From contig NW_027192193.1 in NCBI RefSeq assembly GCF_041956535.1, positions 173,530 through 237,529 of the forward strand: a stretch of 64,000 nucleotides of DNA, read 5' to 3'. Position 1 is the first letter of the stretch; each line of letters begins with the position of its first letter. The notes beneath the pieces were generated by a model. The model did no database searches. It was not told the origin of the DNA and worked only from the letters and a program-made list of their open reading frames with translations. Made by a program: the position numbers and the translations under genes. Shown here in pieces: positions 1 to 12,139 of the stretch. Source of the stretch: Calcarisporiella thermophila CBS 279.70 (Eukaryota > Calcarisporiellomycota).

Positions 1-1
1 T

Positions 2-970
2 GAGCGCCTTTTCGCCTCGGCCGACGGGGACCGAGACGGGAGGATCGACTGGGTGGAGTTTTCCAAGAGCGTGTCGCTCTCGAACCCCTTGGCTCACCCC
101 CTCTACCTTGCTCAGCCACAGATCACGCGGGAGGACCTCAAGGACTACGGTTTGATGGTCCGCCGAGTCACGGAGCTCTGTGACTTTGCGCGGACCTCCG
201 GGGTTCGAGTGATGGTGGATGCCGAGCAAAGCTACTTCCAAGATCTCATCGACGATCTTGTGCTTAGCCTTGCGCCCAGGTACAATCGCACCAGCAAGCC
301 CATCCTCTTCAACACGTACCAAATGTATCTTCGTAAGGGGCTTGCGAAGCTCAAGGCGCACTATGAGTTCGCCAAGCGGTCAGACTATGTGTTCGCAGGA
401 AAGTTGGTGCGAGGGGCGTACGTCTCGCTGGAGAGGAGACGGGCCAAGAGCCTGGGCCTGCCCGACCCCATCCAGCCCAACATCGAGGCCACCCATGCCT
501 CTTATGATGCCGGGGTGGAATTCCTGCTCAACGAGCTGGGGAGGGCCCGCGTACACGGCAAAGTGCCCGCGGTGTTGATGGTCGCATCGCACAATCAGAG
601 CTCGGTCCTCCGGGCGCTTGAGGGCCTACAGCGGAACCAGGTTGCACCCGATTCAGGGCTGGTGTTCTTTGGGCAACTCATGGGCATGTCGGATCAGATG
701 TCGTATTCGCTGGGAAGAATGGGGTACAGCATTTTCAAAGTGGTGGTGAGTATCCTACCTGAGATTGATGTTCAGAAGTTTGCCTTGGCTTGACTAACGA
801 TGTCTATGGAACTCTGTATTTAGCCCTACGGTCGACTCACGGATGTCATCCCGTACCTGCTTCGTCGGCTAGAGGAGAATTCGTCGGCCCTTGCTCCAGC
901 GGCCATAGAGCGTAAGCGATTGGGCAAAGAAATCGTCTCTCGTTTGATGCCTTTCCAGGCGACCCCTTGA
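2..970 (+). CDS. PUT1: Proline dehydrogenase, mitochondrial (3' part)
   Basis: FAD-dependent oxidation of L-proline to pyrroline-5-carboxylate, the first step of proline catabolism in mitochondria. The 5' end lies outside the window. Exons are 2..745 and 824..970; the intron has donor GTGAGT at 746, a CTAAC branch site near 794 and acceptor TAG ending at 823. The fragment has the family's C-terminal barrel motifs: KLVRGAYVSLERRRA, the VASHNQSS strand, and GQLMGMSDQMSYSLGR followed across the intron by VVPYGRLTDVIPYLLRRLEEN. The first residues form a good EF-hand loop (DGDRDGRIDWVEF) inserted in the catalytic domain, which is unusual for the family as I know it. The stop gives a normal C terminus. 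Confidence 0.93.
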
Positions 971-2661
971 CTCTGCTCTTCAAGGTGAGGTATAGGACGG
1001 TGAGATTGCCCCGGATTATGTATTTACTATGAGTTGATGACATATGTATGTGCGAGTGTGCTATGTATATATATATATATATATATATATCATCTTTCTT
1101 TACATATCTACACTGTAATAAAAGATAATGGAACCGATGAGTAAGGCCAATGGAATAAAGAGCAGTCTTCCCAACTCTGCCTGCCATAGTGCAGATTTTC
1201 TTGGGGGAGGGGATAAGAAGATTTTCAACGATTCACCAAGAGATAGGAAACTCGACCGGATTCAATATCCCGATATGCCTCCTTGCGGGATGGCACAGGG
1301 ACAGCATTCAAGCTTTCGTTCATGCACTGGTTTGGACTAGGTAAAGCAGGCAATCTTTAGCAGAGGATTGCGTAAGCAAGCACCCCCTCTCGAACACCCC
1401 TCGTAGCACTATGCCATTTCCCGCTATCCCATTTCACGAAGGTTAGATAAAAGGATCGGGCTACGTCAGCAGCCTTGAACAAATCGGAAAAGCGATTGGA
1501 GCATGGGTCCCTAGGACGCATATCAGAATGAGATCTTGCATGACCGATTGAGAAGGACAGCCGTCTGCAACCGTTCTAGATCAGGGATGTGGTGCCCGTC
1601 ACCATTTCATATTGTTTTGTGTGTTTTTTCCTACGCAAAAACCCTAAAGGAATCCCCTATACCGGGCGTATGGGCAAGGGGGCTGGCTCCTGCATCTCTT
1701 CCCATGGCTGCACGCGCGTCATCATGAATAAATGGTTAGGGGGTGGGGGTGGGGAAGAGGATGCATAATGCCCCGAATCCAGTGGATGGTTTTTGCCAAT
1801 ATTTCATATGTTCCCAAATCCAGACGAGGACTTTCCGCTATCAGCCAGATCTGCGGGCTATTCCGGAAGAGTCTAGAGAGGGGAGGAGGAGGACGACGGA
1901 TCGCACTAGCGCCAATTCAAGCGCAGGGGTGTGCTAATGCAACCACGGGCCTAAAGTGAGGGCGAAGAAGGAATGTTCTGCGGGAAAGAGCCGGAGGGAA
2001 ACGTCATCGCGAGCCGCCGTCATTTCGATCAAGGCCAGAGGAGAGGGGCGAATTTGCTAGGGCACAAATCGGAGCGCATGCTTGCCTACGAAAATGCACA
2101 TATGAAACCACAAATGAAATTGGGCTCCTTTGGGGCCTCGGTTGCCACCAAAATCGGCCAAGCAAATGGGGCAAGGTTCTCTCCCAAGGCAAACTTTCAC
2201 CTGCAAATTCACCTGACCGCTCTCTGCCCTCCAGCGCCATGCATCCTCGCCCGCCCCTCCTCTTTTATCACAAGGCGGCCCGTCCGCGTGGCGCAGGCGG
2301 GCCCCATTTTTCTCAGCTCCAGCATTGGGAGCAGGTTTGTATTCAAATAAGATTAGTTTGGTGACGGGGAATTTCCCTTTAAACTTTCCTTCCTACTGCT
2401 TCCCCCTCCTCCTCCGCCTCCTTCCTCCTCCTTCTCCTCCTCCTCTTCTCTCTCCCTCTCTCTCCCCCATCTCGCCCGCGTCCTCCTGATCACTCGCATT
2501 GTTAGAAATCCGCAAAAGACTTGATCCAAATCGTGCGCATTCTCCTCCCCTCCCATTCGGTCGTTTCCCCTGATCTCCCTCTCTCTCTTTTCATACACCA
2601 TCATATACCATCAACTCATTGCTGCACTTTACCACTCTTGCTCTCTCCAAAACCCTCCACC
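971..2661. other. Intergenic region, no gene seen
   Basis: About 1.7 kb between proline dehydrogenase and the LITAF-domain gene. Short open frames occur here but none shows family motifs or splice structure. A TA dinucleotide run lies near 1066..1090. The last 300 bases before the next start are a strong polypyrimidine (CT-rich) stretch, typical of fungal core promoters. Confidence 0.6.
1066..1090. repeat. (TA)n microsatellite
   Basis: Uninterrupted TA dinucleotide run of about 25 bases in the 3' flank of the proline dehydrogenase gene. No function inferred. Confidence 0.9.
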
Positions 2662-3513
2662 ATGAACCCGCCAGACGCTGGCTTGGCTCCTGAAAAGCGG
2701 CGCAGCACGCTCTGGCAAAAAGGCGGGCAATTCTTCGCTCGTCGAGCCAATTCCCCCGCCCAAAACACCGGCGGCGAAAAATTAAATGCCGCCCATCTTC
2801 CGGCCTCCCCCACATCCTCAACCGATTCGCCCGTCCCGTTTCTTATATTGCCGGGCGAGCGCAAGGGCACATTTCTAGATTCCTCTAAGCCAGATCTACT
2901 CTTCCGCCTCAATCGCTATCTACAGCAGCAACAGCAGCTGCAGCTGGAGAACCGACAGCCCGCCCCTCCCGGGAATGGTAGACTAGCTCCGGAAGCTTCG
3001 GGATTTTCCACAGCGTCTGAAAGGTCCGTGTCGCCTGTATCTACGCTCCGCCCCCCCGCATCGAGGCCTGCAACTCCATCCTCCATGGCGTATATCTATC
3101 CCACCACCCCAGGATCAACGGTGCGCCAAACGCCTATTGTGGGCCGAAAATTAAAGCTGCCGGATTTTCCGGTGCGGCTTCAGTGCCCGCATTGCTATGC
3201 GGTGGTGACCAGCGAGGTGGAGGCCCGGAATGGATCGATGGTGTGGCTGGCCTCCTTTGGGCTGTGAGTATCGCGCCTTTGACATGATGGCGGCTGCTGC
3301 GAAAGGCTGATTTAGCTCTACTTTTTTAGGCTTGTTTTTACGGTTGTGTTGGCATGGGTGCCCTTCGTCGTGGACGCTTTCAAAGGTAGGCTGACTTGGT
3401 TTTTTTTTCTTTATCCCATCGGAGCGATTTGTTTATTTTCCTGGACTCTCCTAGACGTGGTGCATTCATGTCCAAAATGCCATGAGCGCATTGCCCGCAT
3501 TCATAGGCTCTAG
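2662..3513 (+). CDS. LITAF-domain (zinc-ribbon, membrane-inserted) protein
   Basis: Likely a 238-residue protein with a disordered, Ser/Pro/Gln-rich N terminus (about 1-165) and a C-terminal LITAF-like domain. Exons are 2662..3263, 3330..3385 and 3455..3513. The domain has CPHC (Cys175, Cys178), a hydrophobic segment crossing exons 1 to 2 (VWLASFGLLVFTVVLAWVPF) and HSCPKC (Cys225, Cys228). This is the split zinc ribbon with a membrane-embedded hydrophobic helix that defines the family. Known LITAF/SIMPLE proteins sit on the cytosolic face of late endosomes, lysosomes or the plasma membrane. The first in-frame ATG after the CT-rich leader is chosen as start. The N terminus has no PPxY motif that I can see. 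Specific role unknown. Confidence 0.85.
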
Positions 3514-4516
3514 AGCATTCAACATAGCATACCGAGACTATTATGAATATAATTATATCAAATCTATATATCATTGTAAACTTCGTCTTATCCAGTTTTG
3601 TTTTTATACTATTTCTTTGAGTTGGCTTGCTGCTGTGAGTCGGAGAGAAGGGCATCGGACATTGCATCCCTCTCGCTGACACCCCCTCTTTCTTCGTCTA
3701 TTTGCTGTGCTCTCCTCTTGCCCACAGCGCACTGTTGTAGTTGAAAATGGAATTTCCGGGCCGGAATATTTACCCCATACTTCTTGAAGTATTCTATTTG
3801 TCACCAAATGGTTATTGTATCCACCTGTATTTCCCCTCCCTTAACTAACCCCCTCTTTCTCTTAAGTATATGGAGAATAAACAAAGCTTGTTGTGTACAG
3901 AGGGCCGTGGATCCGTGGCGCCGGGTGCTGTTTCCGGAAATGGGCGAAGAGCGTCGCTGCAGGCCCTGGAGAGGCTAAACCACACACGCGGTTTCTTATT
4001 TTAATTTTCACGGTTTCCAAAAATTTCATTCGATTGTTGGACGGGGTCCTGATTGGAGGGCACGCGTCCAATTCAAGGTTGGCAGGGAATTTTTTGAGGA
4101 ACGCGTTCACGACTTGACTTTCTCCCATTGTGATTGTTTTCTAATTTCCTTTGTTGTTTACCCTTGGGGCCCCCACGCTGTACTATCTTTATTCCTATAT
4201 TACACTTCTCCAGGCTACCTCCCGTGTATGAAGAAGGTGTGAGCCCTATTTTGATTGATGAGAACGAGCGATTTGCAGGGCCAAATTTAGAGCGCAGTTG
4301 ATTTCTATATATCGATCCTGTTATCCTTCCCATTGTTCCCTCTCCATTTTGTTTCCCAAAGGCCTCTCTGTACTGAACGCACACAGCGGCAGAGGAGCTA
4401 ACTAGTCAAGGGGCTCTTTGCCATAATAGCCGTTTTATCCCGTACCCACTCTCTATATAGTATATCTTGATTGTATTTATCGCCTTGATTGATCTTATAT
4501 CCTTCGGAACATCACG
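3514..4516. other. Intergenic region, no gene seen
   Basis: About 1 kb between the LITAF-domain gene and the kinesin gene. Open frames on both strands are short and lack motifs. It probably holds the 3' UTR of the first gene and the promoter of the second. Confidence 0.55.
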
Positions 4517-7500
4517 ATGCTCGGCTTAGAGGAAAACGCGGCTGATCAAATTCAACAGCCACAGGAGTCGGCCATATTAGTAGCAGGTTGTTTTGCAGCG
4601 CTTACCGCCTTAACTACTCATGCCATGTCTTGTTAACCTCTTCTCCTCCCTCTCTCCCTCCTCCCCCTGTCTTTTGTGTAGTCCGTGTGCGACCTCTCAA
4701 TGAAAAAGAACTAATCCAACTCCATAATGCCCGCATGACTCCTGGTCAATCGCAAAATGCTCAATTCCGTAAAATAATTCATGTTCTCGACAAAAATGTA
4801 CTCGTCTTCGACCCCCCTTACGATGCAGACGAGGACAACCCAAATTGGAACCAGTACCAAAAAGCACTCTCAAAAAAAGAGGAGCGATATGGAATAGGAT
4901 CCAGGCGGTGTAAGGATGTGAGATTTGCATTTGATAGAGTCTTTGGTGAAGAAACCCAGCAGGAAGAGGTGAGTCAACCAGCATTCCTAGCCATCTTTGG
5001 GGCTGTGATTATCCCGTTGGTACTCCACGGGCGGGTGGATCCAAATTCTCATGCTCTCTCTGGCTTATTTTATTACTGCAAACTAGGTGTTTGAGAATAC
5101 TACAAAGGGCCTGATCGATGGCGTGTTGAATGGCTTCAATTCAACGGTGTTCGCGTATGGGGCAACGGGATGCGGCAAGACCCACACCATCAGCGGGACT
5201 CCAGAAAAGCCAGGGATTATCTTTCTAACCATGCGTGAACTCTTTCAACGAATCGAGGAGTGTGCCGACGAGAAAATCGTGCAGATATCCCTCTCCTATC
5301 TCGAGATATACAATGAGCAGATCCGGGATTTGCTTATCAACAACCAGAAGCCGTTGGCGATTCGCGAAGACGAGAAAAAGCGGGTGATTGTGGCTGGGCT
5401 GAGCGAGCATCACCCCAAGGACGTCACCGAGGTCATGAACATGATCCTGAAGGGGAATGCCAATCGGACCATGTCGCCCACCGAGGCCAACGCCACCTCC
5501 TCCCGCTCCCACGCCGTCCTGCAGATCCACGTGAAACAGCGACCCCGGACGGCCGGAGTAAGCGAAGATTTCACCCTGGCCACGCTGAGCCTAATCGATT
5601 TGGCGGGAAGCGAGCGTGCGTCGGTGACCAAGAACAGGGGAGAGCGGTTGCTGGAAGGGGCCAACATCAACCGGTCTCTGCTCGGTAAGTTCACTGCTCT
5701 GCACAGCAGACCTTTTTCTCGTCACTCACCGGGGTGTGATGCACTCTCTAGCTCTCGGCAACTGCATCAACGCCCTCTGCGACGACACTAAGAAGCACCA
5801 CATCCCCTACCGCGACAGCAAGCTCACTCGCCTCTTGAAGTTCTCCCTCGGAGGCAACTGCAAGACGGTGATGATCGTGTGTGTATCGCCCTCGTCGGCC
5901 CACTACGACGAGACCCATAACACCCTCAAGTATGCCAATCGTGCCAAGAATATCAAGACCAAGGTGCATCGCAACCTCATCAACGTCGATCGCCACGTGA
6001 GCCAGTATGTGAAGGCCATCTACGAGCTGCGGCAAGAGGTGGCCGATCTCAAGCGAAAGATCAAAGCTCTGGAGGAGAATGGGGCGGCCGAGGCCGCGAA
6101 GCGGCGGAGTGCCAGCGACCGGGCCGCGGAAGAGGTGGTGAAGAAGGTGCGGGTGTCTTACGAGAGCGCCCTGGCGAAGGAAATGGAGGCGGCTGCCGCG
6201 CAGGCGACGGTCGAGAATTTGCTGCTGCAGCTTGAAGCGCTCGAGCAGTGGATCGCGTCCTACGATGCCCACTCTGCAGAGGACGCGGCGACCAAGCGTG
6301 GCTATCGCGATACCGTGACGGCCTTAGTCATGGAGCTAGAGAGGCATCGCCAGGGAGCGGAGGCCGCCGCCATCTCGAGCCAGAAGAGCGCCGACGTCCA
6401 CTATACTGCAGCCATCAAAGTCGAGCAGGCGGTCAACGACCCGATATCTTTAGAGAGGCTTAACCTGGAGAAACAAAACCTGGAGCTGCAGGTGGAAAAT
6501 GCACGGCTTCAAAGTCAGCTCACGGTATTCCAGCAGACGGCCGCCACGATGGGCGAAGCGGTGAAGAGCTTGATGGCTGCGAATGGCGCATGTCTTGCGG
6601 GGATGAAGCAAGCCATTGATGCCCAGGGTGATGACGGCGTTCGCGGATATTTGGACGGGGTATACAGGGCGTGCATTACGGCGATAACCGAGGCGACAGG
6701 GCGCCAAATGGGACTACAGGGCCTACTGCAGTACGAAGGCATGGGCGTGGTGGATTTTGCTGGGGGGCAAGTTTGGCAAGCGCCACAACAGAAACAGCCT
6801 CTCACCTCACGGTCACACCAGCAATCACAGCAGCGGCAGCGGCGCCACAGTGCTTTGCCCTCTACGCTTGGGAACATTCGCCGCACTCCTTCTGGCCCGG
6901 ACGTCCATGGACGATTCCAACCCCGGCCCACGCGAGTCCATTCCCCCGCCAAGCGAAGACCCATCTTCAATCACGTAGCAAGTCGGCCGCAACTGAGCGC
7001 GCTCTCCTCTTCCTCCTCCTCGGCTACCTCCACTGGCCATGGTACCGGAGCTGGAGCTGGGGCTGTCGGCGTTTCTGCCGCCACTCCCATATCTGGTGCA
7101 GGCACTAATGGGCTTTCTGGCGGAGCCCAGCGCAGATTGGCCAGTACGGGACGCAGTTCAGCTGGCTCTACCGCGTCGTCTGTCACGGAAGCACGGCCTA
7201 ATGGCGAGCAGAAGTTGAGCCCCAGTAAACGGCGTAGTGAGCGCCTGGCGACCAAGCGGACCGGCACTAAAAGGCAAAAAACAAGCGTGCTCGAGGATGT
7301 GCCTGAAGTGGTCGAGGACGAGTACGAGGGCGAGGAAGCGGCCGATGAGTGGAGCGTGGGAGATGAAACGGACAGCCTCATAGCGTCAGCGGCATCCGTC
7401 AACGGCAACGGCAAACCCCACTTACGGGCGGGGATTCTGACACGATCCCAGCAAGCACCGCCGAATGACCAGCTGCCACCACAGCCTCCGGCCGCGAAGA

Positions 7501-8087
7501 AAACGGTCACTTTTGTTGACGAGATCCAGGAATCGATGGCGGTGGCATCGGCCGCCATCACGGGCACATCGCCGGAGGTTATCGAGGAAAACCAGATTCT
7601 CGTGACGCCGAAGAGAGCCCGCCGCGATTCAGGGGGTGGGCCGATCCGGAGTGGCCGCAAGCGCCGATCACTTATCCCCATCGCGCCGCCGAGTGTTGGC
7701 CGCAATGGTGTGAGCCGCGGAAAAGAGAATGTGCAGGAGCAGGCGTTGGAGGGGGAGAGAAGCACAAAGCACAGCTCAAGAAGCTCATTGGACCCCGGGA
7801 AACCTCACCGTAGCTCGATGATGGCCATCCTGGGAACGGCAAGGCCGCGAAGGAGGCAAACCATCTCGGGGAACGACAATGGCGAGCAGCCGCAGTCCCA
7901 GCAGCAGACATCTAGCCAGGGGAGCAAGTCGACGAGCACGTGGAATCCCGGGAGGCCGCTGCGGATCACCTCCGCCGCTTCCCTGGTCAGCGATCTGGGG
8001 ATCAAAGGATTGCCAAGCGTGGACAGCAATGGCGGGGCAGCCATCCGAGGAAAACAAACGGACGGAAAGAAGCCACATTGGCGCTAA
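4517..8087 (+). CDS. Kinesin-8 family motor (Kip3/Klp5/Klp6/KIF18-like)
   Basis: Microtubule plus-end motor and length regulator, about 1096 residues. Exons are 4517..4586, 4682..4968, 5087..5684 and 5752..8087. The motor domain is N-terminal (about 18-395): [13 protein letters not shown]-loop GATGCGKT at 144-151, switch I NATSSRSH at 254-261, switch II DLAGSE at 290-295, and [19 protein letters not shown] followed by [15 protein letters not shown]. The VLVFDP insert after the first strand and the NRAKNIK neck region point to kinesin-8 rather than other classes. A heptad-rich neck coiled coil follows (about 400-460). The tail is long, disordered, basic and Ser-rich with many S/T-P sites, as in kinesin-8 tails that bind microtubules. 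The small first exon is supported by reading into ILVAVRVRP across the junction. Confidence 0.93.
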
Positions 8088-8821
8088 GGCAGCTGGTACG
8101 TGGAGTGGATGTACTCTGACATCCTCTATCTCCTCCCCCTCTTACACTCTTGGCGTCGATATCTTAGCGCGCCGCGTTATATCCTAGAGGATTTCCTTTT
8201 AAATTCTGTTTGCATAATTATACATATTTCCTTGTGTAAAAGTTCTCATATTTCTTTTTTATTTTTTTTTTCTTTATTCTTTCGAGTGTCTTTATATTTT
8301 TTTTACTCTCATATATTATCTTTTTTTTTTCCCTCTTCCTTTAAATAATACCAGCTTTCTTCCATTAGCTTTTACGACATTATTGGAATACAGAGTAGGG
8401 AAATGATTACATTTGTATATCGTATGAGAATAGAGGGAAAAGTAAGTCGAATCATGTGGGTCCAATTGCCTATCGAAATAGAGTGCGCCATTAGAATATT
8501 CGAAAACCCTATTCTTCCTTCTCCTAACGATTCCTCATCAAAGAGCACCGAGACTGACACATCCGCTAGTTTAATAGCGATTGTATCTCCCTTGCGCCAT
8601 CCATCGGCTTGCACATGCTTTTCTGGGAACGGCAACCTCATCGCTTGTACGTGGCTACGCCCTCCAAAATCGACCAAAGCCCTTTCTTCCCTGGCCTCGG
8701 TCAATCCCGAGCATCGAGCTTTTACACACTCCGAAAATGGAATACAGTTTATTTCGAGGTATGCGTTGAAATCCGGTCGGTTGACTCCACTCCATTCATT
8801 CTTACTCTCTACATTGTTGCC
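8088..8821. other. Intergenic region: T-rich 3' flank and promoter
   Basis: About 730 bases between kinesin-8 and the kelch gene. It has long T-rich stretches around 8245..8335, typical of a 3' untranslated region. No supported gene. Confidence 0.55.
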
Positions 8822-10858
8822 ATGTCCATTCGATGGTGTGTCTTTTTGCTGTTACTATTAGGGCTGGTAGGAGAAAGCGTCGAGCAATTCTTTACTCAGC
8901 GACTCGCCGTAGGTTGTGGGTTAAATGGAGATGACATATATTGTAAGTCCTTTCTCTGCACTTCTCCTCCCCTTGCTTTTCTTCCGCTGCTTAGTCCTGG
9001 CACACGGGCCATTCCATTTTTCAGCTCGAGACACTCACTATGATTTCCCCCCCCCCTCTCACCCCTCTCTCTATCACGCTTTAGGCTATGGAGGTGCGTC
9101 TCCAGAGAATATAGAGCAAATGGATGTGGTCAAACTCACCCTTGAGCAGCCGGAACCGTTCAACGTATCCCGCGCTCCCTGGCGCATCCTCCCAACCCCA
9201 ACGCTGCCGTCGGCTAGTTGGAATTATGCCAAGGTGGTCAATGGCCATTTATTGATCATGGAAGGGTCGATTCAAAGTGGTGACCGAGTCATCGATTATG
9301 ACATCAAGAACGATGCTTGGACCTTCCCCAAGCAGCTCGGGACTCTCCCACTTCGAACCACCATGGGAGCTGTCGACACCGACGGGAAGGTGGTCTATCT
9401 GTCAGGGGGGATAGTCGATGAAGTGACAAATAAGACCTACCCCAAGGATAAGTTCGAGGGAGTGGCCACCATGAGCGTGTACAACCCGGCCACAGCCACA
9501 TGGACGCAATTGCGCAGCGCTTGGAGCCCAACCTACCAGCACAGCATGAACATCCTGCAGGACGGGAGACTCTTGGTCATTGGAGGTCTGCTCTATACAC
9601 CTTCGACCAAAGAACAGTATGCCGCTAAGAGGTGAGTCGAGAGAGCCCCGGATCTTCCCCCTCTTTGTATGGTGCGGTACTAATCACTTTATCGCCCCTC
9701 TACCCCCTGCTCTCTATCCACTCAAAGCCTTGACACCGTCGACGTTTATGATCCAAAAACTCAGTCGTGGCAGAGTTTGGTAACTAGATCCTCCAGCTAG
9801 TCAAATTCTATAAAGTCTGACTTGTTCATTACATCCATCCTCCTAGCCGACTCAAGGGTTTAAGAATCAGACGCGCATTGGCCATTCTGCGGTGACGAGT
9901 AAGTACCCCTCAAGGTTGGATTGACTCTCCCCCATCGTAGAGCTGACTCTATACTCCCGTCAAACAGTGGGAAATAAAATCCTGGTGTATGGAGGTTCGA
10001 CTTATGTATGTATGCCTGTTGGCCATTGGAAGCAGTTTATTGCCTCTCTAACCCCCCACTTATCGCCAGGATGGCATCCTCGCTTCCCCCGACATGTTGC
10101 TCCTCGACCTGTCCACGTCCCCGTACACCTGGACTATTCCCTCGGTAGCCAATTCTCCCAAACCTCGCCAGCTTCATAACGCCTTTTATTATCGGGACAG
10201 GTACATGGTCGTCGCCTTTGGTATGACGGACAGTACACAAGGTCAAATCAGACCGGCCATACCGGACCTACTCGTCCTGGATTCCAAGGAATGGTCGTGG
10301 CTAGATACATTTAGCCCTGCAACGGGAGGACAGCCAGCCCCACCCAATCCAAAGACCACTGCTACCCCTGCGACCGAGAAGAGTGATGGTCCCCGCCCGA
10401 GTTCGGATGAAAATAGGCTCGCGATTGGCTTAGGAGCTGGCCTGGGAGGGGGTGGCCTCTTGCTTGGCGGGTGCGGCCTTCTCGTTTTTGTATTGAGCCG
10501 GCGGCGCAGAAGAAAGCGCGGCGGAAGACGCAACTCCACCTTTAGAACTATCGAGCCTGGTGAGGATCGGCCTGATCTTACTCAAGCCAATCCATTTTAC
10601 TTGCAGACATACAACTCATCCCAGCCTCACTTCGCGCCTTTCAACGCTTCCGTCCAGACTTTAAACGAGAAGCTGAATGAGGCAGACGTCGACAGAAAAA
10701 TTTCAGGGACGTTGCCCACCCTATTGAAGAACAAATTAGATATTCCTGAGGCGAACCCGGCTCCTGGATGGAAACCCGACGAGGTGATAGAGGCCCCGCT
10801 CGTGTCTCCTTCGTCTAATTCGCTGCAGTATAAGAAGCCGGACGAGCGGCATCAATAG
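8822..10858 (+). CDS. Secreted/type I membrane kelch-repeat protein
   Basis: Predicted 532-residue protein with six exons: 8822..8942, 9085..9631, 9728..9779, 9847..9898, 9968..10005 and 10070..10858. The N terminus is a signal peptide (a run of leucines at about 8-16). Kelch-type beta-propeller blades follow: DIYCYGG, VVYLSGG, LLVIGGLLY, RIGHSAV, KILVYGGSTY and YMVVAFG, with the usual aromatic/Gly pattern. A Pro/Thr-rich linker (about 350-385) leads to one glycine-rich transmembrane segment at about 388-412, then a highly basic stop-transfer stretch and a cytosolic tail. This is the architecture of fungal surface kelch/galactose-oxidase-fold proteins; no catalytic residues are obvious, so a structural or adhesive role is more likely than an enzyme. 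Small internal exons are supported by in-frame blade continuity. Confidence 0.85.
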
Positions 10859-11827
10859 GTTTGGTATTTCCTCATTTCTTTTTATTTAAATTGCTTTCTC
10901 CGCCTAATGGGACTTATTCTCATCCTCATCCTCATACTTTATGTCTCTCCTTAAGACTGGGATATTCTGGCCCCATCTCTATCCCCCTACTTGTATTTAT
11001 TACTATTATCTCCATTGAACTAATAAATCTTTTCGGATGGGCATGGCCTTTCTAATTGAATTCTTTCTCTCTTGATATCGATAGGGAGGATTGTCTGTAT
11101 TCGATACTTGGGCCACAACATAACGTCAGGAGTTGAAAAGTTCGAACAGTGTGTGAGCGAGTGAATGTGCCAATAGCGCCAATCTATAGGATGTAGGGAT
11201 AAGACTAGAAGATATTTGATAAATTTTTTTTTGGTCGAGCGAGTTGATATGCTAAGCAGAGTTTCGGCATCCAACTCAAATGAGCACTATCCTTATTTTT
11301 ACATCGTCAGAGGAAAGGCTCAAACCCTTTGGACCTATAGATATGTATGGGCGAAAATTGGCAAGGCAAGATGGTTTAATAATAATTAACATAGGCACTA
11401 ATAGACGCGAACAGTGAAAAGGGAGAATCCAGGATGCTGCACAGGCAAAAGTAAAAAGAAAAACATAGAAAGATATATAATCAGGGCAGCATTGAAGAAT
11501 TGAGATATATAGTCCATCAATACGTCAATCGATCGTCGAAAACAATAAATATTACTCGCGTTCCAAACAATAGGCAAAAAAAAAGTAAGGTCCAGCATTG
11601 AATCGAGAGAAGGTATGCTCAAACTGTCGAGAGAGTGATAGAACGAAATGAGAAGGCGGCACGTTTTTAACAGAAAGTAGGTAAAGGGAACACAAAAAAA
11701 CAAAAAAATATGAGAAACGTATAGGGTATATAAAGAAATTGCATTTATATATAGAGAGAGAAAAGAAGAGAGATATATAATAATTTACAGGGGGGAGGGA
11801 ACAAGCGAAAGTCAAGCCAAAGTTGAT
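10859..11827. other. Convergent intergenic region, no gene seen
   Basis: About 970 bases between the ends of the convergent kelch and Zn2Cys6-PAS genes. It is AT-rich, with T- and A-rich stretches expected for two 3' untranslated regions. Short open frames lack motifs. Confidence 0.6.
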
Positions 11828-12108
11828 TTAGCACAATAAGGTATCGAAACTCATTTTTTGGGAGAGAGGGTTTTGTTCAGATGGTTCGGAAGTAGCGGGT
11901 GGGGAGGCTGCAGGGATACGCGCGGAATTTAATGAGCTCGCACCGGAATCCGAGGAGAGGACGGCGGCTCTGGATTCAGAGGTAGTAGAATAGGTATTGA
12001 TCGAGAGCGGGGGGGAAAGGAGGTTCGAAACCGCCAAGGAGGAGGCAACGGGGGCCAGTTTCTGCGGCTTAGCATCTGAGTGGTGGAGGAGAGAGGGGTG
12101 GGGGGGAA

Positions 12109-12139
<31 letters not shown>

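Noticed and set aside
6971-7765. 264-codon frame on the minus strand inside the kinesin gene
   Set aside because: Antisense shadow of the low-complexity kinesin tail; no domain and no start signals.
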